Below are positions 15,575 through 24,287 of a stretch of 37,940 nt of DNA, in pieces. The notes beneath the pieces are model-generated. The model saw only the letters and a program-made list of their open reading frames with translations, had not been told where the DNA came from and did no database searches. The stretch is from assembly GCA_017621055.1 (NCBI GenBank), contig JAGATX010000027.1:91551-129490 (forward strand). The letters are read 5' to 3'. Both the position numbers and the translations under genes were made by a program. How positions within the stretch are numbered: position 1 is the stretch's first letter; every line of letters starts with the position of its first letter. This DNA comes from Muribaculaceae bacterium (GTDB taxonomy: Bacteria; Bacteroidota; Bacteroidia; Bacteroidales; Muribaculaceae).

Positions 15575-17449
15575 TCAGAACAGATAGTCCACGCAGGTCA
15601 CGTCGGCGCTCGGCCTCTGGCATTGCGGCGAGGCGGCCACATGGAGGGCTATGGCGCGCGTCATCAGCATATCGTCGTGGTAGCCGCGACGTGCCGCAAA
15701 GCTGCCGTTGGGCAGCTGCTCGTAGGTGGCCATCTCGTCGCAACACCCGGCATCGTGCTCTATGTAAGCTCCCTCGCGCACGGCCTCGACGAGGCCGGCA
15801 ATGAGCATGGCCTTGGTGGATCGGTTGGTATGAAATCCCACGCGGCGGCTCACCGTCTGCGTGGCCGTGTCGTAACTCTCGCGGTGGTACAGGTTCTCAT
15901 ACTGAGCGGCCATGCGGTTGAGCACAAAGAGGTTGCCCTCGGCGGCGCCTCCGCCATAGGCCGAGGTCTCGAAGGTATTGCTCTCCACCACCAGCAAGGC
16001 ATCGTTGTAGAATCGTCCTATCGTCATGGCCTTTGCCGCCAGCAGGTCGTGGTCGCAGTGACCTCGCCACTGAGCGGCGATCTCGGGCAGGCGGTCACCG
16101 TCGCCGCGGCGCAGCACGGCCACCACCGACCAGTCGGCTTTTGCCGAGCGGCCGCCGACATCGACGGCCACAACATAGTCGGCACCCTCTTCAGGCATGA
16201 GCCATACGGTCATGGCGCCCGTGGCGTCGGCGGTGAATCCGGCGCCCCCGACATCGCCGCGGCGTCCCTCAACGCCGGCGCAACGCTGACGCAGCGCCTC
16301 CACGGCGGCGTTGGCAAAGACACCGGCACCCGTGTTGGCGAAGGCTTCGATGTCGTCGGTGGGATATTCGGCGTGCAGCTGCTCAGCCGACGGATATTCC
16401 AGACTTTTGAGGTGGTACCAGTAGATGCGGTCGAGGTCGATGCCCATGTTCCACAGGCGCCGCTCGTAGTCGGTTAGTGTTGAGGCGAAAGCGCGGCGGT
16501 CGGGCGGCGGCGTGCTGTATATGTCGATCATATACCACGGCACGAAGACGGCGTGCTTGTCGCCGTGCCCCTCGCGGCAGCGCAGCCACTCGGTGTGGAA
16601 ATAGTTTCCCACTCCGTTGGCCGTGGACTCCATCACTATCAGTGAATAAGGCACCAGAGCTATGGCGCCGCATACCGCACGCACAAAATCGGAAGGCGAG
16701 CGGCGATCGGAAGCACCCCAGAATGCTGTCTCGCTAAGGTGCGCCATGGCATAGTCGGCGCCGCGCACGGCGTCGGCGTTCTCGGCGGTGCCCAGGGTCA
16801 CGCGGCAGCCGCGGCCCGTGATTTCGCGAACGTTGGCGCTCCCCTCGTAGACCTTGAACTGCGGAGGCGTGTCGCCCTCCCACAGCTCCGTCGGGTAGTT
16901 CGCCAGCAGCGTACGGTACATGCCGCGTATGCCCGCGGCGGTATCTTTCACGTGCGCGCAGATGAGCGAGTGCCAGTTACGGCGGTGGCAGCTCTGCAGC
17001 CACGCCATATATATCTGCACCAGCGTGCTGCCGCCCCACTGCCGTGCTTTCAGCAGAATGAGGCGGATAGGGCGCCCTGCCAGGCGGTCACTCTCCAGCA
17101 CCTCCAGCACGTGGCGCTGCGCGCGGTTGAGCCTGAACGGCACGTATGCCGACGTGATTTTGTCCTTGATCACCACGCATCGGGCGCACCAGTACTCGAA
17201 ATCGTGGCGGCAGCGCAGACGGCGCCACACGTCGCCACCGCTGCCGGCGGCTGCCTTGAATTCGGCGTCGGCAACCATGGTGCGCGGCAGGTATGCTACC
17301 GGCACATCAGGCTCGGGAGTACGCCGACGCACGCGCACAGCCGACGGCGCGCTCCGCAGAGGGTCGTGCTCCGCTCCTTTGCGCCACTGGCGCCGGCGCC
17401 GCTCGTCATCGGCGAGCATGGCCTCGAGATCGGGGGTCTTATCGCTCAT
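15575..17449 (-). CDS. Phage-type terminase large subunit (TerL), orphan
   Basis: A 624-residue protein with the full two-domain architecture of a tailed-phage DNA-packaging motor. The ATPase part has an adenine-contact region (FRLNRAQRHVLEVLE, about 106-119), a Walker A-like loop KARQWGGST at 134-142 in which the usual lysine is Gly140, a Walker B-like AMAHLSETAFW with Glu240, and a coupling motif ESTANGVGN at 274-282. The RNase H-like nuclease part has Asp430 and Asp439 (VVAVDVGG, KADWSVV), Glu489 (LLVVESN) and Asp592/Asp593 (GYHDDMLM), so its metal-binding acidic residues look intact. The ATG at 17449 overlaps the upstream gene by 11 bases. No portal, small terminase, capsid or integrase gene is present in the window. 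Known role of the family: filling and cutting phage DNA; its role here is unknown. Confidence 0.85.
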   Translation of the reverse strand: MSDKTPDLEAMLADDERRRRQWRKGAEHDPLRSAPSAVRVRRRTPEPDVPVAYLPRTMVADAEFKAAAGSGGDVWRRLRCRHDFEYWCARCVVIKDKITSAYVPFRLNRAQRHVLEVLESDRLAGRPIRLILLKARQWGGSTLVQIYMAWLQSCHRRNWHSLICAHVKDTAAGIRGMYRTLLANYPTELWEGDTPPQFKVYEGSANVREITGRGCRVTLGTAENADAVRGADYAMAHLSETAFWGASDRRSPSDFVRAVCGAIALVPYSLIVMESTANGVGNYFHTEWLRCREGHGDKHAVFVPWYMIDIYSTPPPDRRAFASTLTDYERRLWNMGIDLDRIYWYHLKSLEYPSAEQLHAEYPTDDIEAFANTGAGVFANAAVEALRQRCAGVEGRRGDVGGAGFTADATGAMTVWLMPEEGADYVVAVDVGGRSAKADWSVVAVLRRGDGDRLPEIAAQWRGHCDHDLLAAKAMTIGRFYNDALLVVESNTFETSAYGGGAAEGNLFVLNRMAAQYENLYHRESYDTATQTVSRRVGFHTNRSTKAMLIAGLVEAVREGAYIEHDAGCCDEMATYEQLPNGSFAARRGYHDDMLMTRAIALHVAASPQCQRPSADVTCVDYLF

Positions 17450-19826
17450 ATTCCAGGGTGAAATGATTGAACACCATGTACTTGCCCGCGCCGGCAAGAC
17501 GCAGCAACGCGCCCGTGGCGGAGCGTCCGTGGAGTGCCCCGCGCACCGGATAAGCCGGCGCGCCGCTTATTTTCAGCGTTGTGGGCGGTACCGCGGCTCT
17601 CTCGTCGTTGCCCGGCGTGGCGGTGAGGGTACATCTGAGACCGCTGCCGGAGATACGTGCGCCAAAGGCAACGGGTCGGCACGGGCCGGCCTCCCCATAG
17701 TCTGCGTACTGCTCGTACTCCATCTCCACCTCGCTGTTTGGGCTGCTCTCCGGCAGAATAAGGGCGTCAGAACTTGTGAAAAAGAGCTCGGAACCGACAG
17801 TCGCCACCCCGCAGCCCTCCACCCCGCCGCGGCGGTAGCTGCCATGCGTTGCCGATGCCTCGAAGGCACGGGCGCCGGCGGTAACGAGGGCTATTACCTC
17901 GTTGTGGGCAATATCACGGGCCACAGCGCTATATGTGGCGTTCCACAAAGTGCGCACCCGCCGCGCGTCGTTACCCACCAGCAGCAATGCGCCCTCCACG
18001 GCGGCATAGACGCCGCCGGCACCGGCGCACAGCGACTGCCGCGAGAGGGTGCCGCGGCTGTCGAGCGACCGTAGCGTAATTTTCCGGCTGTCGGCGCCGC
18101 TGACAGTTGCCGAGAGGAGTCCGCGGGCACATGCCGCCACAAAACGATGTCGTCCGAACTCCCAGGAGCTGTCGGAGCCGTCGGCGGCGCACAGCGCTGC
18201 CACTACGCCGGTACCGCTGCTGCCGCAGCAACGCAGAGCGAGCGGCGCCGACGCATCGCCGACAGCCACGGCATCGTCAAAATCCTCGTCGGCGTTCTCG
18301 ATATCCACAATCAGCGCCGCCGATACCTCGCGGGGAGTCACCGGCGCCAGGCCCGCGTTGACCCATGCCGAAAAACGCCCGCAAGCCGAAGGCCGCAGTT
18401 CGAAATCGGCACGCCGCGTGGTGCCCGAACTGTAGATAATAACGCTCATGCGTGTGGCGTCGGGCGACGGATAGCATACCAGCGGTCCCAGCTTAGTCGG
18501 CGCCGCGCCCGCACCCTCGAAAGAGCTTTGCACGCCGCGTCGACCGTTGCCGAACCAAGTGACCACCAGCGCCCGCCAGGCGCCGTCGCCGCTCGCGGCT
18601 GCATATTCGGCGGGACTGTAACCCCCGAAGCGCACAGCATGGAGATTGCCCCACAGCAATACGCCGCCCGAGCGCGCCAGTGCCGACGCCCCGAAGGTGT
18701 GCGGTGCCGTCAGAAGGCATTCCATTGGTGTGGCGACATTCACGGGCCGCCCCAGAGCCTCGCCGAAGGCCCGCGCCTCGGCGGCGATGTCGGTGCCTCG
18801 GCAATTAGCCACCGTGGCCGTCACACCCATGGCCGACGGCGCACCCAGAGTGGCGGCGGAGGTGCACACGCTGTCTATCCGGGCAAGGGCGGCAAACACG
18901 GCCGACGGCGATGCCGACGTGGCGGCGCCTCCGGGCGTGAGACGCCCTATGCCGTGCGCGCTGTCGCGAACGGGTGTGAACACCGTGGGCGACGTCGGCG
19001 ACCAGCTGTGGAACTGCGGTGACACCTCTACCTCCACACGTGCCACCCGCCCATCGGTATCCGGCTCTACTGCGGCCTCTATCACATATGTCGACGCCGT
19101 CAGGGTATAGGGCGCCACTGTGGTGGCATCGCTGTTGGCCAGCAGAACGCCGTCGGCGAGCTGTGCGCCGCCGGCGCTGACAACCACGGGCGCCGTGCGG
19201 TGCACGCAGCGACCCGACCGGTCGTAATAGGCGCAGCGGGCAAGTACCGGCTGCACGTAGCGACCCATGGCCGCAGCCTCGGAGGTGAGCTGCCGGTATG
19301 CGTCCTCGAAGTCGGAAATCAGTGCCTTGAGGTCAGTGGCGTTCGGCCTACTGCCGGCGCCGTAGCTCGCCGACAGCTTGCGCGCGCCCACAGTAACGCT
19401 CAGCGATGTAACCGCCGCTGCCTGCAGACGTGCCGTCGGGAATGGCCGTGCTGCAGGCGTGAGCGTCCACTCGCTGCCGCTGCCCTTGAATTCGTACACA
19501 CCCTCGCGGCACACTATATTCAAGGTTCCGTCGGTGCCAGTGAATGTCGCCGTCGGCTCCGACGGCAAGGAGTCGGCCAAGGGTGTCGGTCCGTTTGTCT
19601 GCGACAGGTGGGCGACGGCCAGTTCACCGCCACGGCACAGCAGATAGCGCGGCAACCGCCCCTCGGTGAGGCGAGCCAGCGGTCGCCAGCCGCCATAGCC
19701 TTTGAGCGGCACATCGCCGCCTATCGACCGAAGGACTCCGTCGCCGCCAAGGCGCAGATTTGTTACTTTCACGGCACCACGGCCATCCATTTCCTCGAGT
19801 TTGTTGGTGATTTTCTTTGTCTTCAT
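17439..19826 (-). CDS. Large protein of unknown function paired with TerL
   Basis: A 795-residue protein, first gene of the two-gene cassette. It has no signal peptide or membrane segment. The N-terminus is basic (MKTKKITNKLEEMDGRG), followed by VTNLRLGGDGVLRSIGGDVP. The rest is Ala/Gly/Ser/Thr-rich and looks like beta structure, with blade-like repeats such as GTLNIVCREGVYEFKGSG (101-118), GGVYAAVEGALLLVGNDARR (604-623) and VGSELFFTSSDALILPE (677-693). The C-terminus (about 715-795) reads like the closing domain of phage stabilisation or tail-hub propeller proteins, ending KYMVFNHFTLEYER. I do not recognise a named family; a phage neck or tail structural origin is inferred from the layout and the adjacent TerL. 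The frame is open upstream to 20198, but the ATG at 19826 gives the only sensible N-terminus. Confidence 0.75.
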   Translation of the reverse strand: MKTKKITNKLEEMDGRGAVKVTNLRLGGDGVLRSIGGDVPLKGYGGWRPLARLTEGRLPRYLLCRGGELAVAHLSQTNGPTPLADSLPSEPTATFTGTDGTLNIVCREGVYEFKGSGSEWTLTPAARPFPTARLQAAAVTSLSVTVGARKLSASYGAGSRPNATDLKALISDFEDAYRQLTSEAAAMGRYVQPVLARCAYYDRSGRCVHRTAPVVVSAGGAQLADGVLLANSDATTVAPYTLTASTYVIEAAVEPDTDGRVARVEVEVSPQFHSWSPTSPTVFTPVRDSAHGIGRLTPGGAATSASPSAVFAALARIDSVCTSAATLGAPSAMGVTATVANCRGTDIAAEARAFGEALGRPVNVATPMECLLTAPHTFGASALARSGGVLLWGNLHAVRFGGYSPAEYAAASGDGAWRALVVTWFGNGRRGVQSSFEGAGAAPTKLGPLVCYPSPDATRMSVIIYSSGTTRRADFELRPSACGRFSAWVNAGLAPVTPREVSAALIVDIENADEDFDDAVAVGDASAPLALRCCGSSGTGVVAALCAADGSDSSWEFGRHRFVAACARGLLSATVSGADSRKITLRSLDSRGTLSRQSLCAGAGGVYAAVEGALLLVGNDARRVRTLWNATYSAVARDIAHNEVIALVTAGARAFEASATHGSYRRGGVEGCGVATVGSELFFTSSDALILPESSPNSEVEMEYEQYADYGEAGPCRPVAFGARISGSGLRCTLTATPGNDERAAVPPTTLKISGAPAYPVRGALHGRSATGALLRLAGAGKYMVFNHFTLEYER

Positions 19827-19837
19827 CTTTTTTTCGG

Positions 19838-19845
19838 CAAAAATA
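19838..19845 (-). promoter_or_regulatory. Bacteroidetes -7 element before the terminase cassette
   Basis: The minus strand reads TATTTTTG, a perfect TAnnTTTG, 11 bases upstream of the ATG at 19826, implying a very short leader. No TTTG is found at the normal spacing upstream, so promoter function is uncertain. Confidence 0.4.
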
Positions 19846-19908
19846 GAAGGACCGCAGCGGCATAAATCGTCCAAAAAACAATTTTTACCCATCGTGGCCG
19901 TTAGTAAT

Positions 19909-22323
19909 ATGATGAAAATCCGCATTATCACATATATACTGCTGGCGGCCTCTCTCACCGCCGGCGCCGCACCCGTAAAAATCAGCGGTCTGGTCACCGA
20001 CGCCGAAAACGAACCTCTGGAGTTCGTCACTGTCAAGGTCGGCGGCACCGCAATAGGCACAACCACGGGTCTCGACGGCCGATACACCCTCACCACCGCC
20101 GAGGCCGACACCATCCGTCTTGTTTTCAGCTGCATAGGCTTCGAGGAGTCGCGCCGCCGCCTGATAGAGCCCACCGGTGAGGTAACCGTCAACGTCAAGA
20201 TGACGCCGGCATCCTATGCCCTCGGCGGTATCGAGGTCACCGACTACCAGCGCCAGCTCGGCGGCGTCCAGCGAATTGATATCGGCGATGTCGGCCTCTC
20301 GCCCGACGTCAGCGGCGGCTCTGTGGAAAGCCTCATCACCACCATGGCCGGCGTGAACTCAACCAACGAGATGAGCAACCAGTACAGTGTGCGCGGCGGC
20401 AGTTACGACGAGAACAGCGTGTATATCAACGGCATAGAAGTCTACCGCCCGCAGCTCGTCACCAACGGACAGCAGGAGGGCCTCAGCATTGTCAACCCCG
20501 ACCTCGTCGGTGCCATCGGCTTCTCAACCGGCGGTTTCTCGGCACAGTACGGCGACCGCATGTCGTCGGTGCTCGATATCACATACCGCGAACCCGAGGC
20601 CTTCGAGGGACATGTGGCGGCATCGCTCATGGGCGCTTCGGTGGCTATCGGCACAAGCAGCAACCGTTTCAACCAGCTCCACGGCGTGCGTTATAAGCAG
20701 AACTCGTCGCTCCTGAGCTCCATGGACGAAAAAGGAGAATACGACCCCCGCTTTTTCGACTACCAGACGAGCATGAACTTCAAGATCACGCCCAAATGGA
20801 AGGTGTCGCTCTTAGGCAACATCGCCCTCAACAACTATAAGTTCACGCCCCGCAACCGCACCACAAAATTCGGCACTTCCACCGATGCAAAGGAGTTCAC
20901 CGTGTACTTCGACGGTCAGGAAAAGGACCGCTTCGAAACCTATTTCGGTGCCCTTACCCTGAGCTACGCCCCCTCCCGCGCACATGAATTCAGCCTCCGC
21001 GCCTCAGGCTTCCTCACCAACGAGCTGGTGGCTTACGACATCTCCGGCGAATACTGGCTCGACCAGGCCGGCACCGGCGGCGGCGACAGCGGCGGCGCTG
21101 TCGGCGGCGAACTCGGCGTAGGCCGCTATCACGAACACGCACGCAACAGAATGAAAGCCGGTGTATTCTCCTTCGAACTCCACGGCGCATCGGGCATCGG
21201 CGGCCACAACATCGACTATGGTGTGGTGTTTCGCCACGAGACAATCCACGACCGCGCACGCGAATGGGAACTGCGCGACTCCGCCGGCTACTCCCTGCCG
21301 TTCGATCCCGACGCCCTGAAGGTTATCTACAACCTCGGGTCGAAGCACGACCTCAGCACAAACCGCCTGGCATTCTATGCTCAGGACTCCTGGAAAATAA
21401 GCACCTCCAAGGGCTACCTCAGCCTCAACGGCGGCATTCGCTTCTCATACTGGGACTACAACCGCGAGTTCCTTGTCAGCCCACGCATCAGCCTCGGCTT
21501 TGTGCCCGACGCCTGCCCGCGCCTGGCCCTCCGGTTCGCCACGGGCCTGTATTACCAGAGTCCCTTCTACAAGGAATTCCGCATGCCTGTCACCGACGGC
21601 GACGGAAACACCACAATAGAGCTGAACAACGAGATAAAGAGCCAGCGCTCCCTCCAGTTCATTGTCGGCGGCGACTATACCTTCCGCGCCATGAACCGTC
21701 CCTTCAAAATCACTGCCGAAGCTTACTATAAGGCCCTGAGCAACCTTATACCCTACGAAATCGACAACCTCAAGATCGTGTACACCGGCCGCAATCTCAC
21801 CAGCGGTTTCACCACCGGCATCGATTTCAAGCTCTTCGGCCAGTTTGTGCCCGGCAGCGACTCGTGGCTCAGCTTCTCGCTGATGAAAACGCAGGAAACC
21901 CTCAACGGCGTGAAAGTGCCGCGACCCACCGACCAGCGATACAGCGTGGCGCTCTTCTTCACCGACTTCTTTCCCAAATTTCCCAAACTAAAGTTCAACC
22001 TGCGCGGCATCTTCTCCGACGGGCTGCCTATGACGGCACCGCGCCAGAGCCGCGACAAAGGCTATTTCCGCGCTCCAGCCTACAAACGCCTCGACATCGG
22101 CCTGGCTTACGCTCTCCTCCAGCCCAAAGCCGACGGAACTCAGCGCTCCGGCTGGCTCCGACACTTCAAAAACATATGGCTGGGAGTCGACGTGTTCAAC
22201 CTGCTCGACATCAGCAATGTCAGCTCATACTATTGGGTAACCGACGTAAACGACATCCAGTATGCCGTGCCCAACTACCTCACGCGCCGTCAGTTCAACG
22301 TGCGCCTGAGCATCGATTTCTAA
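19909..22323 (+). CDS. TonB-dependent receptor with N-terminal carboxypeptidase-regulatory-like domain
   Basis: An 804-residue outer membrane receptor. Residues 1-20 form a signal peptide (MMKIRIITYILLAASLTAGA). About 22-105 is the CarboxypepD_reg-like beta domain (ISGLVTDAENEPLEFVTVKV, GLDGRYTL, FSCIGFEE). The plug follows (SVESLITTMAGVNSTNEMSN, YSVRGGSYDENSVYINGIEV, DRMSSVLDITYREP), then a 22-strand-type barrel ending QFNVRLSIDF with a terminal Phe. It imports an unknown ligand using TonB-ExbBD energy. No SusD-like gene follows. The ATG at 19909 (or 19912) is chosen because upstream in-frame codons overlap the divergent terminase cassette, whose start lies only 82 bases away. Confidence 0.9.
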   Translation: MMKIRIITYILLAASLTAGAAPVKISGLVTDAENEPLEFVTVKVGGTAIGTTTGLDGRYTLTTAEADTIRLVFSCIGFEESRRRLIEPTGEVTVNVKMTPASYALGGIEVTDYQRQLGGVQRIDIGDVGLSPDVSGGSVESLITTMAGVNSTNEMSNQYSVRGGSYDENSVYINGIEVYRPQLVTNGQQEGLSIVNPDLVGAIGFSTGGFSAQYGDRMSSVLDITYREPEAFEGHVAASLMGASVAIGTSSNRFNQLHGVRYKQNSSLLSSMDEKGEYDPRFFDYQTSMNFKITPKWKVSLLGNIALNNYKFTPRNRTTKFGTSTDAKEFTVYFDGQEKDRFETYFGALTLSYAPSRAHEFSLRASGFLTNELVAYDISGEYWLDQAGTGGGDSGGAVGGELGVGRYHEHARNRMKAGVFSFELHGASGIGGHNIDYGVVFRHETIHDRAREWELRDSAGYSLPFDPDALKVIYNLGSKHDLSTNRLAFYAQDSWKISTSKGYLSLNGGIRFSYWDYNREFLVSPRISLGFVPDACPRLALRFATGLYYQSPFYKEFRMPVTDGDGNTTIELNNEIKSQRSLQFIVGGDYTFRAMNRPFKITAEAYYKALSNLIPYEIDNLKIVYTGRNLTSGFTTGIDFKLFGQFVPGSDSWLSFSLMKTQETLNGVKVPRPTDQRYSVALFFTDFFPKFPKLKFNLRGIFSDGLPMTAPRQSRDKGYFRAPAYKRLDIGLAYALLQPKADGTQRSGWLRHFKNIWLGVDVFNLLDISNVSSYYWVTDVNDIQYAVPNYLTRRQFNVRLSIDF

Positions 22324-22328
22324 CCTGA

Positions 22329-22583
22329 TTATTCAGCCATGGCGGCGCCGAGGGCGGCGCCGAACTGGTCGGGGCACGATGTGGCCTTGGCGCCGCAGCG
22401 TATGCCCCGCAGACGCTCGGCAAGCGCCGCGGCGTCCATACCCTCGGCAAGGGCGCCCACGCCCTGCGTGTTGCCGCTGCAGCCGCCCGTAAACCGCACA
22501 TTGTGCACCTTGCCGGCCTCGTCGAGGTCAAAATCTATCATGCGGGAGCACACTCCCGATGGCTTGTAGCTATAGTGTTCCAT
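22329..22583 (-). CDS. TSCPD domain protein (TIGR03905-type)
   Basis: An 84-residue protein with SYKPSGVCSRMIDFDLDE, VRFTGGCSGNTQGVGALAEG and the name-giving CGAKATSCPDQFG near the C-terminus. These match the small TSCPD proteins found as free-standing genes in Bacteroidetes and Firmicutes; related domains occur at the ends of some ribonucleotide reductases. The three conserved cysteines (in GVCS, GGCS and TSCPD) suggest metal or redox chemistry, but function is not established. The ATG at 22583 is chosen; the open frame continues to 22679 without family-like sequence. It converges on the TonB-dependent receptor, with five bases between stops. Confidence 0.85.
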   Translation of the reverse strand: MEHYSYKPSGVCSRMIDFDLDEAGKVHNVRFTGGCSGNTQGVGALAEGMDAAALAERLRGIRCGAKATSCPDQFGAALGAAMAE

Positions 22584-22602
22584 ATCTTTTCGAATTTTTC
22601 CG

Positions 22603-22610
22603 CAAAGATA
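22603..22610 (-). promoter_or_regulatory. Bacteroidetes -7 element for the TSCPD gene
   Basis: The minus strand reads TATCTTTG, a perfect TAnnTTTG, 19 bases before the ATG at 22583. The -33 region is not well matched. Confidence 0.5.
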
Positions 22611-22685
22611 GCGAATTTTCCCCAACTCCCCCCGCCGACCCCGTCCTAAATGGCTCGAAAAGGCATTCCCGTCCTCCAAACCTCG

Positions 22686-22735
22686 TTATAATCCCCCAAA
22701 AGTGGGTGAAAAAGGACACTTTTGGGGGATTATAA
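22686..22735. repeat. Perfect 19-bp inverted repeat with 12-base loop
   Basis: TTATAATCCCCCAAAAGTG (22686-22704) is followed by 12 bases and then its exact reverse complement (22717-22735). No target-site duplication is evident at the edges. It could be a miniature mobile element, a structured RNA or operator, or an unusual terminator; there is no T run directly after either arm. Confidence 0.9.
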
Positions 22736-22978
22736 GCATATTCCGTCCTTCCGGGCCGACCGCAAACCCTCCTTCCGTCAGATGGAAATTTTCGGTCGGT
22801 CACGTTTCGAAAAAGCACCGATTATGAAAATTGTTCCCCAGATACGGATTCGACAAGGGACGCACTTCCTAAAGGAAACGACAATAAAAGATAGGTTTCA
22901 GTGACCTTTTCGTTAAGTCAACCCATAAAAGCCGCCTGAGACTTATGACCTCTGCCCTCTGACTTATTACCTAAAAAA

Positions 22979-24283
22979 TCACCTTCCGGCGTAGAAGTTG
23001 AGGACGCGGGCGCGGAGAATTGCCTCGTATTTTGTGCGGGCGGCCTCGGTGAGGGCGTTCGTATAGTCCGATTTGGCGTTTTCCAGCTCGGTGGCATTGG
23101 CGCGCCCCAGCTCATATTTGGTCTGCATGGCCTCGAAGGCAGCGCGCGAGCTCTCCACAGCGGTGGCGGCTGCAGCGCGGCCGCGCACTGCCGTGAGCGC
23201 ACGTGTATAAGCCTGCTGTATCGCCTTGTAGAGAGCATTGCGACTGTCGTCGAGCTGCAGTTCGGCTTCGAGATGCGCTATTTTTGCACGGCGCACGCTG
23301 TTTCTCGTACCGAAAGCATCGAAAATGGGCACACTCAGCGAGAAACCGAGGCTCTGCGAGAAATTATGTCGCATCTGCGGGCCGAAACCCTCGTTGTTCA
23401 TGCCCGAAGTGCTGTAATAGTTCGTGCCGAGGCCGGCGTTGAAGCTCAGGGTGGGAATATAGCCGGTGCGAGCCAGCGCGACATTGCGCTCGGCGGCGTC
23501 CACGCCCAACAGGGCGGCGCGCAGACTGTGGTTGTGTCCGGTGGCGGCGGCGAATACCTCGTCGGCACTCATCAGCATAGGCTCCTCGTCGGACAGCGGC
23601 ACGATCTCGAAGCCGGCGGCACCCGGCAGATTGAGCATCTGGGTGAGGTCGAGCACGGCCAGGGCGCTGTCGCCGGCGGCGGTGACAACGCTGAGCTCAT
23701 CCTGCGCCACCTGAGCGCGGGCCTGCGCAAGGTCCAGCTCGGCCACGCGCCCGGCATTGACCAGCGCTTCGGTTCGGGCGGCGTCGGCACGCGATATGGC
23801 CAGACGCCCGCGGGCTATGGCGCTGACCTCGCTGCTGTAAAGTGCCTGAAGATAGGCCGCTATGACATTGAGGGTGAGGTCATCCTTTGCGGCCTCGGCC
23901 TGCTCGAGGACCGCCGACAGGTTGGCTTTGGCATAGTCCACACGCCGTATTCCCGCAAGGCCCTGAAAGATAGGCAGCTGCAGCTGCGCACCGAACGACG
24001 TCGACGCGGTGTTGCGGTTGGCGTAGGTATTCTCGGCGGTAAGGCCGCGGCCGAAACTGAAATTCTGCGAGGCATAGCCGCCGACAGTGGGCAGAAAGCG
24101 GTCGCAGGCCTCGGTGACATCCTGGCGCGCCGACTCGGCACGCAGCTCATAGCGGTGGATATCGATATTGTTGGCAATGGCATAGTCGATGCAGCGCTGC
24201 AGGTCCCACTGCTCGGCGCCGGCAGCGACGGCGCACCCCACGGCCGCCGCGCAAACGGCTATTTTTCTGATAACGTTGTTCAT
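22979..24283 (-). CDS. TolC-family outer membrane efflux protein
   Basis: A 434-residue outer membrane channel of the TolC/OEP family. The signal peptide is MNNVIRKIAVCAAAVGCAVA. The mature start QWDLQRCIDYAIANNIDIHR is the standard OEP opening. Two repeated halves follow, with long amphipathic helices (AGRVAELDLAQARAQVAQDE and ELGRANATELENAKSDYTNA are the helical repeat motifs) and barrel strands such as SFGAQLQLPIFQG and SLGFSLSVPIFDAFG. It is the last gene of the five-gene export operon, four bases after the adaptor, and should form the exit duct for that pump. Confidence 0.92.
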   Translation of the reverse strand: MNNVIRKIAVCAAAVGCAVAAGAEQWDLQRCIDYAIANNIDIHRYELRAESARQDVTEACDRFLPTVGGYASQNFSFGRGLTAENTYANRNTASTSFGAQLQLPIFQGLAGIRRVDYAKANLSAVLEQAEAAKDDLTLNVIAAYLQALYSSEVSAIARGRLAISRADAARTEALVNAGRVAELDLAQARAQVAQDELSVVTAAGDSALAVLDLTQMLNLPGAAGFEIVPLSDEEPMLMSADEVFAAATGHNHSLRAALLGVDAAERNVALARTGYIPTLSFNAGLGTNYYSTSGMNNEGFGPQMRHNFSQSLGFSLSVPIFDAFGTRNSVRRAKIAHLEAELQLDDSRNALYKAIQQAYTRALTAVRGRAAAATAVESSRAAFEAMQTKYELGRANATELENAKSDYTNALTEAARTKYEAILRARVLNFYAGR

Positions 24284-24287
24284 ATCC

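Larger units (their letters stand above)
22584..22978. other. Gene-free interval (about 395 bases)
   Basis: Between the TSCPD gene and the TolC-like gene I find no convincing coding sequence. It holds the TSCPD promoter, a perfect 19-bp inverted repeat at 22686-22735, and AT-richer flanks than the neighbouring genes. Short open frames here have no recognisable family features. The last 50 bases contain a loosely repeated pyrimidine-rich motif (CTTATGACCTCTGCC, CTCTGACTTATTACC). Confidence 0.6.

Noticed and set aside
15575-19826. Complete prophage
   Set aside because: Only two phage-like genes are present. The flanking genes are ordinary chromosomal ones and no attachment-site repeats were noticed.
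22570-22818. An 82-codon minus-strand frame across the inverted repeat
   Set aside because: It overlaps the TSCPD start and promoter, and its only regular feature is the palindrome itself.
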